64,000 bases of DNA from Brotaphodocola sp003480315 (GCF_964246085.1 NZ_CAXTPD010000003.1); one strand, 5' to 3'. Counted from the stretch's first letter, positions 41,092 through 50,041 are shown. Notes: generated from the sequence alone by a model not told the origin. Numbers and translations: made by a program.

Positions 41092-42186
41092 ATGAAAATT
41101 CACGAAGATCGTTCTCATATGAATATTGATACCAGATGGTTTGAAAAAGGCTATGCCAAAGAAGATGTCCACTCCCTGCGCCTGCAGTCTCTATGCACCG
41201 AAGCAGAGGCAGCAGCCAACAAACAGTTTTATGACAGCCACACCCGCGAAGAATGGGAGCAGTATATCCGTCAGGCAAGTTTGGAGAGCAGCGCGGCAAT
41301 GAAACCCATCATGGAAGCCATCGCACAGGACTTTGTCTGCAACCAGTATGACGAAAATATCCCTGTGTCCTATGGCAGCGACCGATGGGATCTGTACTTC
41401 TGGTGTAATCCCTTTAACGGCGCCGCAGACACATCCGAACGGGATTTCTCATATTTCACGCTGACCTTTAACGAGCGTCAGACGCTGGAGAAACGAAGAA
41501 AAATCTGTCAACAGGTGCTGGAGCTCCTATGCTCACGCTTTCAGGAGCATCCCCATCTCCATGTAGCCGTACAGTATTCCATATGGTTTGACCATCCGAA
41601 GATCCACGATGCGGTGGAGCGCGCAAAGCCCCGTCTGCATGGGCTGCGCTGTATCCAGGAGCAAAAAGAAGGAAAGCTGCTCCTGCAGGACGGTGCCCTG
41701 CTCTTCAAGCCAAAATACGCAAAGAAATATGCCCGCACGATGAGCCAGAGCCAGATTCTGTCCCTTAGTTGGGAACTGGGCGTGGAGGACGAAGAACCTG
41801 ATACCGATGCGGCACCTGTTACCTTGCCTTACAAGAAATTTGGCGCCACGCACCCCATCCAGCTGCAGGTGACTTCCTACCTGAATGGAAACCTTGCCAT
41901 ACAAATGGTGACATGGGAAAGCGGCGACCCGGAACCCTGGGCGACTCTCACCGTCAACCTGCCCGGCCAACGGCAAAAAGACCATGCCTTTATCGACACC
42001 AATGCCGATTCGGAATTTCCCACCTGGCTCATCCGACATGGTCTGGCTATCCCAACCGGTCGCACCATGCAGAGTGGGTTCTGCACCTATCCCGAATATC
42101 GTTTTCGTGCCAACCGGCTGCAGGAGCTGGACCCGGAAGGGTATGCAGGCTACCTGAAAAACTTTGAAAGGCGGTGCAGCGTATGA
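41092..42186 (+). CDS. Two-part protein with C-terminal DUF4313-like domain
   Basis: 364 residues. The N-terminal 245 residues form an unknown domain (YGSDRWDLYFWCNPFNGAADTSERDFSYFTLTF). The C-terminal 110 residues match DUF4313 as I know it (QLQVTSYLNGNLAIQMVTW, ATLTVNLPG, HAFIDTNADSEFPTWLIRHGLAIPTGR). This domain is repeated at the start of the gene at 42635. ATGA-coupled to the next gene. Role unknown. Confidence 0.65.
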   Translation: MKIHEDRSHMNIDTRWFEKGYAKEDVHSLRLQSLCTEAEAAANKQFYDSHTREEWEQYIRQASLESSAAMKPIMEAIAQDFVCNQYDENIPVSYGSDRWDLYFWCNPFNGAADTSERDFSYFTLTFNERQTLEKRRKICQQVLELLCSRFQEHPHLHVAVQYSIWFDHPKIHDAVERAKPRLHGLRCIQEQKEGKLLLQDGALLFKPKYAKKYARTMSQSQILSLSWELGVEDEEPDTDAAPVTLPYKKFGATHPIQLQVTSYLNGNLAIQMVTWESGDPEPWATLTVNLPGQRQKDHAFIDTNADSEFPTWLIRHGLAIPTGRTMQSGFCTYPEYRFRANRLQELDPEGYAGYLKNFERRCSV

Positions 42187-42506
42187 AATATAAGGCAGTT
42201 TATGATGTACTGAATGAAAGGCGGCAGACTACCCCCGGTTTCTGTTACCATGACCGCAGCGGCTGGCGTGCTTACCCCCAGACCTACATGACCATGCAGT
42301 GCCCTTTATGGATTATTGCTGAAGATGCTGCCACGGGCAGGCGTCTGTGGATCACTCAGGAGGGCCCCCGATTTAGCATTTCCATTCGAAGGATGGATGA
42401 ACAGCGGCACAACTATGGCCCTACCTATCGCATTACTTGTGAAAACAGGACAAAACTGGCTCAGGTTCTGCGCTATCAGTTCGAGTCAAAAACTTTGGCT
42501 GTGTAG
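42183..42506 (+). CDS. Small protein homologous to the C-terminal half of the 42635 gene
   Basis: 107 residues. The core FCYHDRSGWRAYP, PLWIIAEDAATGRRLWITQEGP matches FSYTDYSGWRC, PLWIEAFDPSHGRKFIFTQKGP in the product of the gene at 42635. Coupled by ATGA to the DUF4313-like gene. Together the two genes cover what is a single polypeptide downstream. Confidence 0.65.
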   Translation: MKYKAVYDVLNERRQTTPGFCYHDRSGWRAYPQTYMTMQCPLWIIAEDAATGRRLWITQEGPRFSISIRRMDEQRHNYGPTYRITCENRTKLAQVLRYQFESKTLAV

Positions 42507-42573
42507 CTGACGATGACCAGAGAGGAACTGCATTCCTCTCCCTGCTCCGGTTTCCTTGTCCGGAACACACACT

Positions 42574-42618
42574 AAGAAGCACCGGCAATCTGCATTTTTG
42601 CAGGCGTCCGGTGCTTCT
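42574..42618 (+). terminator. Hairpin abutting the next ribosome binding site
   Basis: Twelve-base arms AAGAAGCACCGG/CCGGTGCTTCTT with inner CTGCA/TGCAG. Only a short T run follows, and GGAGG starts at 42621. It could act as a terminator or as a translation-control hairpin. Confidence 0.6.
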
Positions 42619-42634
42619 TTGGAGGAAAACGCTT

Positions 42635-43342
42635 ATGAATACTCTCGTATTTACACTGGGCGAACACCGATCCCAGCTGACTTTGAAAATCAGTACATAT
42701 CCCAACGGCAATCTCGCCATCAAGCTTTATGAAAAGGATCACGGCATCCTGATTTTTTGGGAAACCCTGACCACCAACTTAACCGGAATCCGGCCCGACC
42801 ACTGCGCTTTCATCAATATAAAAGCCGCAGACGGACTTTTTCCAGTCTGGCTGTCAGACAATCACCTTGCGGAACCTACCGGGCAAATTCTTGAATCGGA
42901 TGGCTGCCTTTACCCTGAATACCTGTTTAATGGCAAAGAACTGGATGCCCTGGATCATGAGGGGCATACCCTCTACATCCGGCGGCAGAAAGGCGAACTG
43001 GGGCGCCGCTTTGAGCGGCTGTATCTTGCCCTGCGAAGACTGGCGCGAGAAATCAACGGATTCAGCTACACCGATTACAGCGGCTGGCGGTGTCTGGATG
43101 GGAGTTCCTCCACCCTGCCCCTCTGGATCGAGGCATTTGACCCTTCTCATGGCCGCAAATTCATCTTCACGCAGAAAGGTCCCGCACTCCAAACTACCAT
43201 CCTCTATGCAGATGGTACAGAGAAGCAGCGCATCTATCGGCGTAAAGAGGACATGGCAACCGAGCTGATGGCCATGTTTCAGGAAGAATTGCGTGTCTAC
43301 CCTCCCTGGTCTGAAGACCGGAGGAAACGGTACGAATATTAA
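42635..43342 (+). CDS. DUF4313-like fusion protein
   Basis: 235 residues. The first 110 residues repeat the DUF4313-like domain of the gene at 41092 (LTLKISTYPNGNLAIKLYEKD, AFINIKAADGLFPVWLSDNHLAEPTGQ). The last 100 residues repeat the small protein at 42183. It is therefore a fused version of the two upstream products, or they are a split version of it. Function unknown. Confidence 0.65.
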   Translation: MNTLVFTLGEHRSQLTLKISTYPNGNLAIKLYEKDHGILIFWETLTTNLTGIRPDHCAFINIKAADGLFPVWLSDNHLAEPTGQILESDGCLYPEYLFNGKELDALDHEGHTLYIRRQKGELGRRFERLYLALRRLAREINGFSYTDYSGWRCLDGSSSTLPLWIEAFDPSHGRKFIFTQKGPALQTTILYADGTEKQRIYRRKEDMATELMAMFQEELRVYPPWSEDRRKRYEY

Positions 43343-43368
43343 AGACAATAAAATAGGAGGACATCATC

Positions 43369-44025
43369 ATGAAGATCCGTATCTATCCCAAATCCCTGTT
43401 GGAAACCGTATGGCAGCAGGACAAACTGCTGTTTACCCCAGAGGCAGAGCAACCATCCCTGTGTCTTCGGTGTGGTCAGACGCTGGACCGCAGGCTGGTC
43501 ATCAACGCCCTGAGCCGCTATGCAGATGTCCATATCTGCGAGGCGTGCGGTATGGATGAAGCCCTGCGTGATGCCAACCGTTGCCCACTCCCTCTAACAG
43601 AATGGGCAGCTGTCAAAAACGGTTTGAGCCAGCAGCAGACCAATTTTGAAGATCCGCTACTGACTACTTCCTGCGCCTTTGAAGATCTGTTTCAGCAAGG
43701 CTCCCGTCCTGCCAGCGAGATAGCCTATTCCCGTTCTGATTATGATGGATGGAAATGGTGGACCACCTGGCATCAGTGCCAAAAGGATACGCCTGTTCTG
43801 GAAGTTGCCCGTGAAATTGATGCTTTCCAGGATGCGCTATTCCAACTGCCGGAGTTTCGGAATTTGGACACCCTGACACGGTTCTGCCGAGGGTACGCCC
43901 AGCCCACCAGCGAGCCCACCGAATTCAATTTGTATTCGGAAACTGCTCACTTTTATATCTGGCTGCGGCTGATTACCAGGCGTCGAGATTATAATGTGTA
44001 TGTACATTACTATCTGAAAGGTTAA
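43369..44025 (+). CDS. Zinc-ribbon containing protein
   Basis: 218 residues; AGGAGG precedes the ATG. Residues 32-61 contain CLRCGQTL and ICEACGMD, two CxxC knuckles of a zinc ribbon. The remainder is alpha/beta with an aromatic-rich middle (DYDGWKWWTTWHQC). Probably nucleic-acid-binding. It is the last plus-strand accessory gene before the two-component module. Confidence 0.6.
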   Translation: MKIRIYPKSLLETVWQQDKLLFTPEAEQPSLCLRCGQTLDRRLVINALSRYADVHICEACGMDEALRDANRCPLPLTEWAAVKNGLSQQQTNFEDPLLTTSCAFEDLFQQGSRPASEIAYSRSDYDGWKWWTTWHQCQKDTPVLEVAREIDAFQDALFQLPEFRNLDTLTRFCRGYAQPTSEPTEFNLYSETAHFYIWLRLITRRRDYNVYVHYYLKG

Positions 44026-44034
44026 AAAGTCTGC

Positions 44035-44086
44035 AACGCACCGGATACAGTATGCCTATCGACTCTGTATTCGGTGCATTTTTCTC
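44035..44086 (+). terminator. Intrinsic terminator ending the accessory gene run
   Basis: Stem GCACCG-ATACAG with CTGTAT-CGGTGC followed by ATTTTTC. Confidence 0.8.
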
Positions 44087-44180
44087 TATGAAATAGTTAT
44101 TTATTTTTATGTACACTTATAAAATCTTGTTGCAAAAGTCAACCTGCTATATAATTATAAAGAAATATATTTTTCAAAAT

Positions 44181-44225
44181 CTGTCCGTTGTAATATTTCG
44201 CAGACATTTGCCTGTTATAATATCC
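44181..44225 (+). promoter_or_regulatory. Conserved upstream promoter segment
   Basis: CTGTCCG, TAATATTT, GACATTT and a TATAAT box at 44216-44221. A similar arrangement lies at 49305-49352 upstream of the stand-alone winged-helix gene. Confidence 0.4.
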
Positions 44226-44241
44226 GCAAAAGCAAAGGAAG

Positions 44242-44266
44242 TTGAGGGATTTTTGAGATTTACCAT
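44242..44266 (+). promoter_or_regulatory. Tandem TTGAG operator of the response regulator gene
   Basis: TTGAG at 44242 and 44253 (11 bp apart) in a 25-bp stretch that is repeated with three mismatches at 46060-46084 before the ABC transporter. Tandem 11-bp half sites are typical for OmpR-type regulators. Confidence 0.6.
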
Positions 44267-44290
44267 ATATCATATAAAGAATGGAGGTGC

Positions 44291-44968
44291 ATGATTTTGA
44301 ATCCTAAATTACTGATCGTTGATGATGAACGCGGTATTGTTGATATGATACAGAGTTATTTTCAAACACGATATGATATTCTGACCGCTTATAGCGGCCA
44401 AGAAGCACTCAAAAAAGTAGCCTACAAACCAGATTTAATTTTATTAGACATCAATATGCCTGGAATGGATGGCCTGACTGTATGCCAGAAGATACGGGAA
44501 CACATAGCCTGTCCCATTCTTTTTTTGACTGCTCGTATTGAATCCAGCGATAAGATTATTGGATTTCAGGCCGGGGCGGATGATTATATCGTCAAGCCCT
44601 TTGATTTGGATGAATTGGGGGCGCGTATTGCTGCACATTTGCGCCGTGAGCAGCGACGCCAAAATAATTCGGCAGTACGCTTCTTTGGTGAATTGATACT
44701 GGACTATTCCGCCCGAACAGTTACAATCAATAATCAGAACATCCCGCTATCTAAGAGGGAGTTTGAGATTGTAGAACTTTTATCCCTCAATGCAGGACAG
44801 GTTTTTGATCGTGAGCGGATTTATGAGCGTGTGTGGGGATTAGATGGGGACGGAAACAGCGATACAATTATGGAGCATATCCGGAAAATACGCGCTAAAT
44901 TTGCAGCACATACATTGCACAATTACATTGAAACAGTTTGGGGGTGTGGGTATCGGTGGAACGCCTAA
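44291..44968 (+). CDS. OmpR-family response regulator
   Basis: 225 residues. The receiver domain (LLIVDDERGIVDMI, phospho-acceptor Asp in LILLDINMPGMDG, Thr in FLTARIE, Lys in DDYIVKPFD) is followed by a winged-helix effector (LSKREFEIVELLSLNAGQVFDRERIYERVWG .. ETVWGCGYRWNA). GGAGGTG lies very close to ATG 44291; TTG 44297 is an alternative start. The stop overlaps the histidine kinase start region. It probably binds the TTGAG operators before itself and before the transporter. Confidence 0.9.
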   Translation: MILNPKLLIVDDERGIVDMIQSYFQTRYDILTAYSGQEALKKVAYKPDLILLDINMPGMDGLTVCQKIREHIACPILFLTARIESSDKIIGFQAGADDYIVKPFDLDELGARIAAHLRREQRRQNNSAVRFFGELILDYSARTVTINNQNIPLSKREFEIVELLSLNAGQVFDRERIYERVWGLDGDGNSDTIMEHIRKIRAKFAAHTLHNYIETVWGCGYRWNA

Positions 44969-46056
44969 AAAATATGGGACTAAAGAAATCTTTCCTGTTA
45001 TTATCCCTCTCCTGTTTAGCGGTGGCATTTCTCCTGCTTGGTGCGGTTATCTTTCTTTGCCGTGGCATTGAAAACTATTATCCTTTAGGCGGTGTAGAAA
45101 TCCTATCGGATGGTTCAATCGTACCCCTGCCATCTCCTACGGCGTCACAACAGCGCATTTTGGCTATCCTAAATATTGTGCAGACGCTTTCCTGTATTCT
45201 TTTCCCGGTAGGTGGATTGATTGTTTCAGTCTTTCTTTTTTATTATCTCAAATTGAAGCAGCCTATTTCCTGCCTGCAAAATGGCATTATGCGGATTCAG
45301 AATAATGATCTGGATTTTTCGCTGCCGATTTTGTCTAATGATGAAATGGGACAGCTATGTGCTGCCTTTGAAGAAATGCGGAGTGAACTTTTGAAATCGA
45401 ATCGGCTGTTGTGGCAACAGGCCGAGGAACGCAAACGGCTCAATGCCGCATTTTCCCATGATCTGCGTAACCCGATTACGGTCTTAAAAGGAAGTGTAAA
45501 ACTTTTGCGGCAAGGTATTCAGGATGAACAGACCATAGACCGGCTGGAAAGTTACACTTTACGGATCGAGCAGTATGTAGAAGCTATGAGCAGTGTTCAA
45601 AAATTGGAACAACTCTCTGTTAAGCCAAAAGAAATCAGACTATCAGTTTTACAGAGTGAATTGCAGGAAACAGCACGAATGTTAGCACTATCCAAAAAAG
45701 TTTCTGTTTTAGTACCATCAGGTGGAACAGTTTGTATAGATCACGGGCTATTTCTTACCGTAGCAGAAAATCTGATTGGAAATGCGGCGCGATTTGCAGA
45801 AAAAGCAATCTCTATTCAAATAACGCTGCAAAATGATTCTTTGGTCTTGAAAGTAGAGGATGACGGTGCGGGGTATCCGCTGTCTCTCGTGCAGAATGGG
45901 CCAAATCCCTTTGAAACGACAAGTAGCAATTCCTCACATTTCGGAATGGGACTTTACAGCAGCAGAATTTTATGTGAAAAACATGGTGGACGATTGATTT
46001 TGGGAAATCAGGCCGGGGGCGGTGCATCCGCAACTGCCATTTTTCATTTCGTGTAA
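44956..46056 (+). CDS. Sensor histidine kinase
   Basis: About 366 residues from GTG 44956. Two membrane helices (FLLLSLSCLAVAFLLLGAVIFLC and ILFPVGGLIVSVFLFYYL) flank a short extracellular loop, then a HAMP segment, the phospho-acceptor box FSHDLRNPITVLKG and an ATPase end (NLIGNAARFA, VEDDGAGYP, HFGMGLYSSRILCEKHGG). It pairs with the regulator upstream and the ABC transporter downstream, the usual layout for antimicrobial peptide sensing. Confidence 0.88.
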   Translation: MERLKNMGLKKSFLLLSLSCLAVAFLLLGAVIFLCRGIENYYPLGGVEILSDGSIVPLPSPTASQQRILAILNIVQTLSCILFPVGGLIVSVFLFYYLKLKQPISCLQNGIMRIQNNDLDFSLPILSNDEMGQLCAAFEEMRSELLKSNRLLWQQAEERKRLNAAFSHDLRNPITVLKGSVKLLRQGIQDEQTIDRLESYTLRIEQYVEAMSSVQKLEQLSVKPKEIRLSVLQSELQETARMLALSKKVSVLVPSGGTVCIDHGLFLTVAENLIGNAARFAEKAISIQITLQNDSLVLKVEDDGAGYPLSLVQNGPNPFETTSSNSSHFGMGLYSSRILCEKHGGRLILGNQAGGGASATAIFHFV

Positions 46057-46059
46057 TCC

Positions 46060-46084
46060 TTGAGCAATTTTTGAGATTTATCAT
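46060..46084 (+). promoter_or_regulatory. Tandem TTGAG operator before the ABC transporter
   Basis: TTGAG at 46060 and 46071 within 25 bp that match 44242-44266 at 22 positions. It is a probable second binding site of the adjacent response regulator. Confidence 0.6.
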
Positions 46085-46089
46085 TTACA

Positions 46090-46123
46090 CTCTCCTTATA
46101 CCACAAATAAGGAGAGTGTTTTT
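46090..46123 (+). promoter_or_regulatory. Hairpin containing the ribosome binding site of the ABC gene
   Basis: ACTCTCCTTAT pairs with ATAAGGAGAGT and is followed by TTTTTT, directly before ATG 46125. The 3' arm contains the AGGAG of the ABC ATPase gene. It can act as a terminator or hide the ribosome binding site. Confidence 0.6.
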
Positions 46124-46124
46124 T

Positions 46125-46799
46125 ATGAATATTGAGGCAAAGAATTTATCAAAGATTTATGGTGATGGTGAAAACCGAGTGGTGGCTTTGGATCATGCGA
46201 ATCTCGAAATTGTATCCAGCGATTTTATTTCTATTATGGGACCATCTGGAAGCGGAAAAAGTACCCTGCTTCATTTGCTTTCCGGCTTGGATAAGCCATC
46301 TTCCGGTTCGCTGACCTACGATGGTAAAGATATTTACAGTTACAGCGATAAGGAGTTGTCGGCATTCCGCCGGAAACGGATCGGATTTATTTTTCAACAA
46401 TTTAATCTGCTTCCGGTTCTGACGGCGAAAGAAAATATTATCATGCCTCTTTTGCTGGATAAACAAAAACCGGATGAAGCATACCTGAAGCAGCTTACAG
46501 AACTGCTTGGCATTCAGGGGCGCTTGGAACATCTGCCCCATGAGTTATCCGGCGGCCAGCAGCAGCGTGTAGCCATTGCCCGCGCTTTGATTGCAAAACC
46601 AGATGTGATTTTTGCTGATGAGCCTACGGGAAATCTGGACAGCAAAAGCGGCGGCGAAGTCATGGAACTGCTTCAAAATGTATGGAAAAAGATGGGTAAA
46701 GCTCTCGTTGTCATTACCCATGACAGCCGTATTGCGCGAATGGCAGACCGCCAGTTTCAGATCGTAGATGGTGTGCTTGCGGAGGTGACAGCGAAATGA
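46125..46799 (+). CDS. ABC transporter ATPase (MacB/LolD-like)
   Basis: 224 residues. Walker A GPSGSGKST, Q-loop FIFQQFNLLPVL, signature LSGGQQQRVAIARAL, Walker B VIFADEPTGNLD and switch His in VITHDSRIA are all intact. It works with the FtsX-type permease that follows (ATGA overlap). Such pairs resist or sense antimicrobial peptides. Confidence 0.92.
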   Translation: MNIEAKNLSKIYGDGENRVVALDHANLEIVSSDFISIMGPSGSGKSTLLHLLSGLDKPSSGSLTYDGKDIYSYSDKELSAFRRKRIGFIFQQFNLLPVLTAKENIIMPLLLDKQKPDEAYLKQLTELLGIQGRLEHLPHELSGGQQQRVAIARALIAKPDVIFADEPTGNLDSKSGGEVMELLQNVWKKMGKALVVITHDSRIARMADRQFQIVDGVLAEVTAK

Positions 46800-49288
46800 A
46801 ATCTTATCGTACATTAGCATTAAAAGAACTGCTGTCCCAAAAAGTCACTTCTATTCTTATTTTGATTGCCGTTGTGCTGTCTACTATGATGACAACCATT
46901 GTAGGACAATCCATTGGCGTACTTAGTGCAATGCGGGAACAGCAAGCCATCGCTATCGGAGGAAACCGATATGCCACTTTTTTGCAGATGAATGCAGATC
47001 AGCTTCACGCACTGGAACAGGATGAGCGCCTTTCCTATGTAGGGAAATCTATTTATATGGGAAGTTTAGAACTCTCCCCATCTCTTACCCTTGGTTTGAT
47101 GGAATATTGGGATGATACTGCCGCTATCTATCCATCCAGTACCAGTGTAGAAGAAGGTCGTCTGCCGGAAGCCCCGATGGAAATAGCTCTTTCGGAAGAT
47201 ATTCTGAAATATCTTGGCTTTGAGGGCGGTATTGGAGATAAGATTACACTTTCACTGCAAAAAAATCTTCGCCACAACATTGCGGACAGCTATTCCTATA
47301 CAGCAGAATTTGTTCTTACAGGGATATTGAAAAATAACTACTTGGGATATACAAGCGGCACTGTTACGGGAGTTGTAGGGGAAGGAACTGCTGAACAACT
47401 TTTAACGGAATCTTATATTTATTACAATGTGGATATTCGGACTGCCGATAAAAAGAATTTTCAAGCAGTTGTCGCTGACATCAATAAGGAATTTAATATC
47501 CATGAACTTGATACCAGCTATAATATTGTATATTTGAACGCCTTGGGAATTTCCTATACTGCAAATTCCGAGGGTGCTAATGATAAGGGATTCTCTTTTA
47601 TGACAGTCGCAGGGATATTAGTGGGTACTTTGATTTTGCTGGCTGCTGGTCTTGTGATTTACAACATTCTGAAAATATCTGTATCAAAACGGATAAAGGG
47701 ATATGGAACACTTCGGGCTATTGGAGGCGAAAAAGGACAGCTTTATCAGATCATTGTAATTGAAGTAATCCTATTGTGCCTGATGGGGATTCCTATTGGT
47801 ATGCTTCTTGGCTTCCTGAGTGCCAGAGGAATTTTAGAGGCAGCTACCGGCTTGGTTTCCCCTGAATTGTTCTTGGTTCAGGATGCTTCTGAATTGAAAA
47901 CTCTAATAGCAGAGAACAGTTCTTTGAATGGAACCTTACTGGTTTTAAGCGGAGCAATCACTTTGGCGTTTGCGTTGTTTGCAGCATTACCAGCAGCCAG
48001 ATCAGCCGCAAGGGTATCTCCCATTATGGCGATGTCTGGAACAAATCTAAAAATTCGGCGCAGAAAGCGTAAAACAAAGAAAATCCATAATTTTGAAGCA
48101 TATTATGCCCGCCTGAACTTAAAGAGAAATAAAGGCCGTACTGCAATTACAATTTTGTCCCTTGTTATGAGTATCACGGTTTTTATTGCCCTGCAAGGGT
48201 TTTCCTCTCTCCTGAACGCTGCAAGCGCCCTGCAAGATAATCATGTAGGAGATTATCAGATCACAAATGAAAGTATTGGATTTACCACAGATGATCTGAA
48301 CACTTTGCGGAAAAATGAAGCTGTGCAAAGTGTAGCCGCCATACAATTTTCGCTTTACGAACAAAATGAAAATGGGCTGCTCGATGAAATCAGTCTTGAA
48401 TTTCAACTGAAACCCGGCGAAACTTTTCAGGTTGTCGGATTGAACGATGAATATTGGGATTATTTTATGGGGGATCAATTACCAGAAGAACAGCTTGGAC
48501 AACTGAAATCAGGGAACGCCTGTATAGTAAGGAATCCTATTCCCATGAGCTACGGCGAAGATGTTCTTGAATTTACAAATATAGAGGCCGGAGAAAACAT
48601 CTGTGTTGCGGGAATGGAGCTGAATGTTTTGAAAACCTTGGATGGCTATGACGGTTATCTTGGTATTGGAAATGGCGGTTTCACAAATGGTGTTCAAGTG
48701 ATCGTTGATGATGCTATCTATGAACGCCTGACGGGAAAAGATACCTATTCAGAGTTTTTGCCTACACTGAACGAGGGTGCTGACAGGGAAAACTTTGATA
48801 CATTTATCGAGGCGTTTTGTAACAGAATACCGGGGACAACATTCTTGTCATATGAAGAAACCGACCAGCAACTAAAAGAGAGCTTTGCACAAATTCAAAT
48901 GCTGGCATGGGGGCTGATTCTTTTCGTTGGCCTGATTGGTATTCTTAATATCATCAATACCGTTTACACAAATATTCACACCAGAGTAACAGAAATCGGT
49001 ATGCAGCGGGCCATTGGAATGAGTGCCGATAGCCTTTATAAAACTTTCCTTTGGGAAGGTGCATATTACGGAATCATTGCCTCTGTGATTGGAAGCGTGC
49101 TGGGATATGTTTGTACGATCTTCATTGAGGCGGCCACGAGCGACACCATCCAGCTTGTTGCAATCCCTGTCATGCCCATTCTTGAAGCAACCCTCTTGGC
49201 AGTAGGAGCTTGCTTGCTGGCAACAGCAATTCCTCTGCGGAAAATTTCAAAAATGAGTATTGTAGATTCCATTGAAACGGTTGAGTAG
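46796..49288 (+). CDS. FtsX-type ABC permease (two-repeat, MacB-like)
   Basis: 830 residues. An N-terminal helix with extracellular domain is followed by three helices near residues 265-405 (FMTVAGILVGTLILLAAGLVIYNIL), a second N-helix after RKTKKIH, another large extracellular domain and three C-terminal helices (GLILFVGLIGILNIINTVYTN, YYGIIASVIGSVLGYVCTIF, ILEATLLAVGACLLATAIPL). This is the duplicated FtsX architecture of antimicrobial-peptide-type exporters. Confidence 0.9.
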   Translation: MKSYRTLALKELLSQKVTSILILIAVVLSTMMTTIVGQSIGVLSAMREQQAIAIGGNRYATFLQMNADQLHALEQDERLSYVGKSIYMGSLELSPSLTLGLMEYWDDTAAIYPSSTSVEEGRLPEAPMEIALSEDILKYLGFEGGIGDKITLSLQKNLRHNIADSYSYTAEFVLTGILKNNYLGYTSGTVTGVVGEGTAEQLLTESYIYYNVDIRTADKKNFQAVVADINKEFNIHELDTSYNIVYLNALGISYTANSEGANDKGFSFMTVAGILVGTLILLAAGLVIYNILKISVSKRIKGYGTLRAIGGEKGQLYQIIVIEVILLCLMGIPIGMLLGFLSARGILEAATGLVSPELFLVQDASELKTLIAENSSLNGTLLVLSGAITLAFALFAALPAARSAARVSPIMAMSGTNLKIRRRKRKTKKIHNFEAYYARLNLKRNKGRTAITILSLVMSITVFIALQGFSSLLNAASALQDNHVGDYQITNESIGFTTDDLNTLRKNEAVQSVAAIQFSLYEQNENGLLDEISLEFQLKPGETFQVVGLNDEYWDYFMGDQLPEEQLGQLKSGNACIVRNPIPMSYGEDVLEFTNIEAGENICVAGMELNVLKTLDGYDGYLGIGNGGFTNGVQVIVDDAIYERLTGKDTYSEFLPTLNEGADRENFDTFIEAFCNRIPGTTFLSYEETDQQLKESFAQIQMLAWGLILFVGLIGILNIINTVYTNIHTRVTEIGMQRAIGMSADSLYKTFLWEGAYYGIIASVIGSVLGYVCTIFIEAATSDTIQLVAIPVMPILEATLLAVGACLLATAIPLRKISKMSIVDSIETVE

Positions 49289-49304
49289 AACACTATTTTT
49301 TGAA

Positions 49305-49352
49305 CTGTCCGAACTTTCTAATATTTTGTGGACATTTAGGTTTTAGAATGAC
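49305..49352 (+). promoter_or_regulatory. Promoter-like segment similar to 44181-44225
   Basis: CTGTCCG, TAATATTT, GACATTT and TAGAAT follow in the same order as upstream of the response regulator gene. It would drive the winged-helix gene at 49476. Confidence 0.4.
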
Positions 49353-49475
49353 CTTATCAGTGAAAGCAGGTGGATAAAGGAGCTTTTGTCTATTTGCTGT
49401 GCTGATTCTGGTACAGTTGGCGGCCACTGGCACAACAGTTTTCCGCATTTACCCCAAGCAAAGGAGGCGAACAAT

Positions 49476-49898
49476 ATGGGCAAATTTTTAATATTATCCG
49501 TCACTGACCACGAAGAACATATACTCAATAAAATTATGGAAACTATCGCAAACGAGCCGAAGCTTAACCATATTGCGCCTCCTCTCCCTTGCAACATTCT
49601 TTCTTTTAAAAATCTGGAAATTCGGCTAAAGGAGCAGACAGTATCCTGCAGAGGTCAACTTGTTACTCTGACTCACCATGAGTTTGCTGTCCTTACATAT
49701 CTGGCTCGTCATCCCGGCTGGGTATTCTCAGCCAGCCAGATTTATGAGGCCGTATGGGATAGAGACGGTGAACACTGCGGCACCGCCGTTGCCAGTGTCA
49801 TCGGTCAAATCCGGCGCAAGTTGACGCCAGATACACCAAAGGGTGGCTATATCCGCACCGTACCGGGCAGTGGATATAAATTTGAATCCGTGATATAG
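49476..49898 (+). CDS. Stand-alone OmpR-type winged-helix protein 1
   Basis: 140 residues. The C-terminal 95 residues are a complete Trans_reg_C winged helix (VTLTHHEFAVLTYLARHPGWVFSASQIYEAVW, SVIGQIRRKLTPDTPKGGYIRTVPGSGYKFE). The first 45 (MGKFLILSVTDHEEHILNKIMETI) look like a shrunken receiver with no phospho-acceptor aspartate. Two close paralogues are at 52914 and 57297. AGGAGGCG precedes the ATG. Probably a constitutive DNA-binding regulator. Confidence 0.8.
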   Translation: MGKFLILSVTDHEEHILNKIMETIANEPKLNHIAPPLPCNILSFKNLEIRLKEQTVSCRGQLVTLTHHEFAVLTYLARHPGWVFSASQIYEAVWDRDGEHCGTAVASVIGQIRRKLTPDTPKGGYIRTVPGSGYKFESVI

Positions 49899-49899
49899 G

Positions 49900-49944
49900 A
49901 AACGCCGGACATATGCCGCTTGGCTCTGTCCGGCGCTTCGTTTT
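49900..49944. terminator. Bidirectional terminator between convergent genes
   Basis: Stem ACGCCGGACA/TGTCCGGCGC followed by TTCGTTTT, between the winged-helix gene and the HxlR gene. Confidence 0.7.
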
Positions 49945-50041
49945 ATATAAAATAAGGCTGCAAGTATTGCTTCCTGTGTTACTTGAAAAAAACATATATA
50001 AATTCGACAAACGGCAGTCTACTCTTCCCCAAATAGACTAT

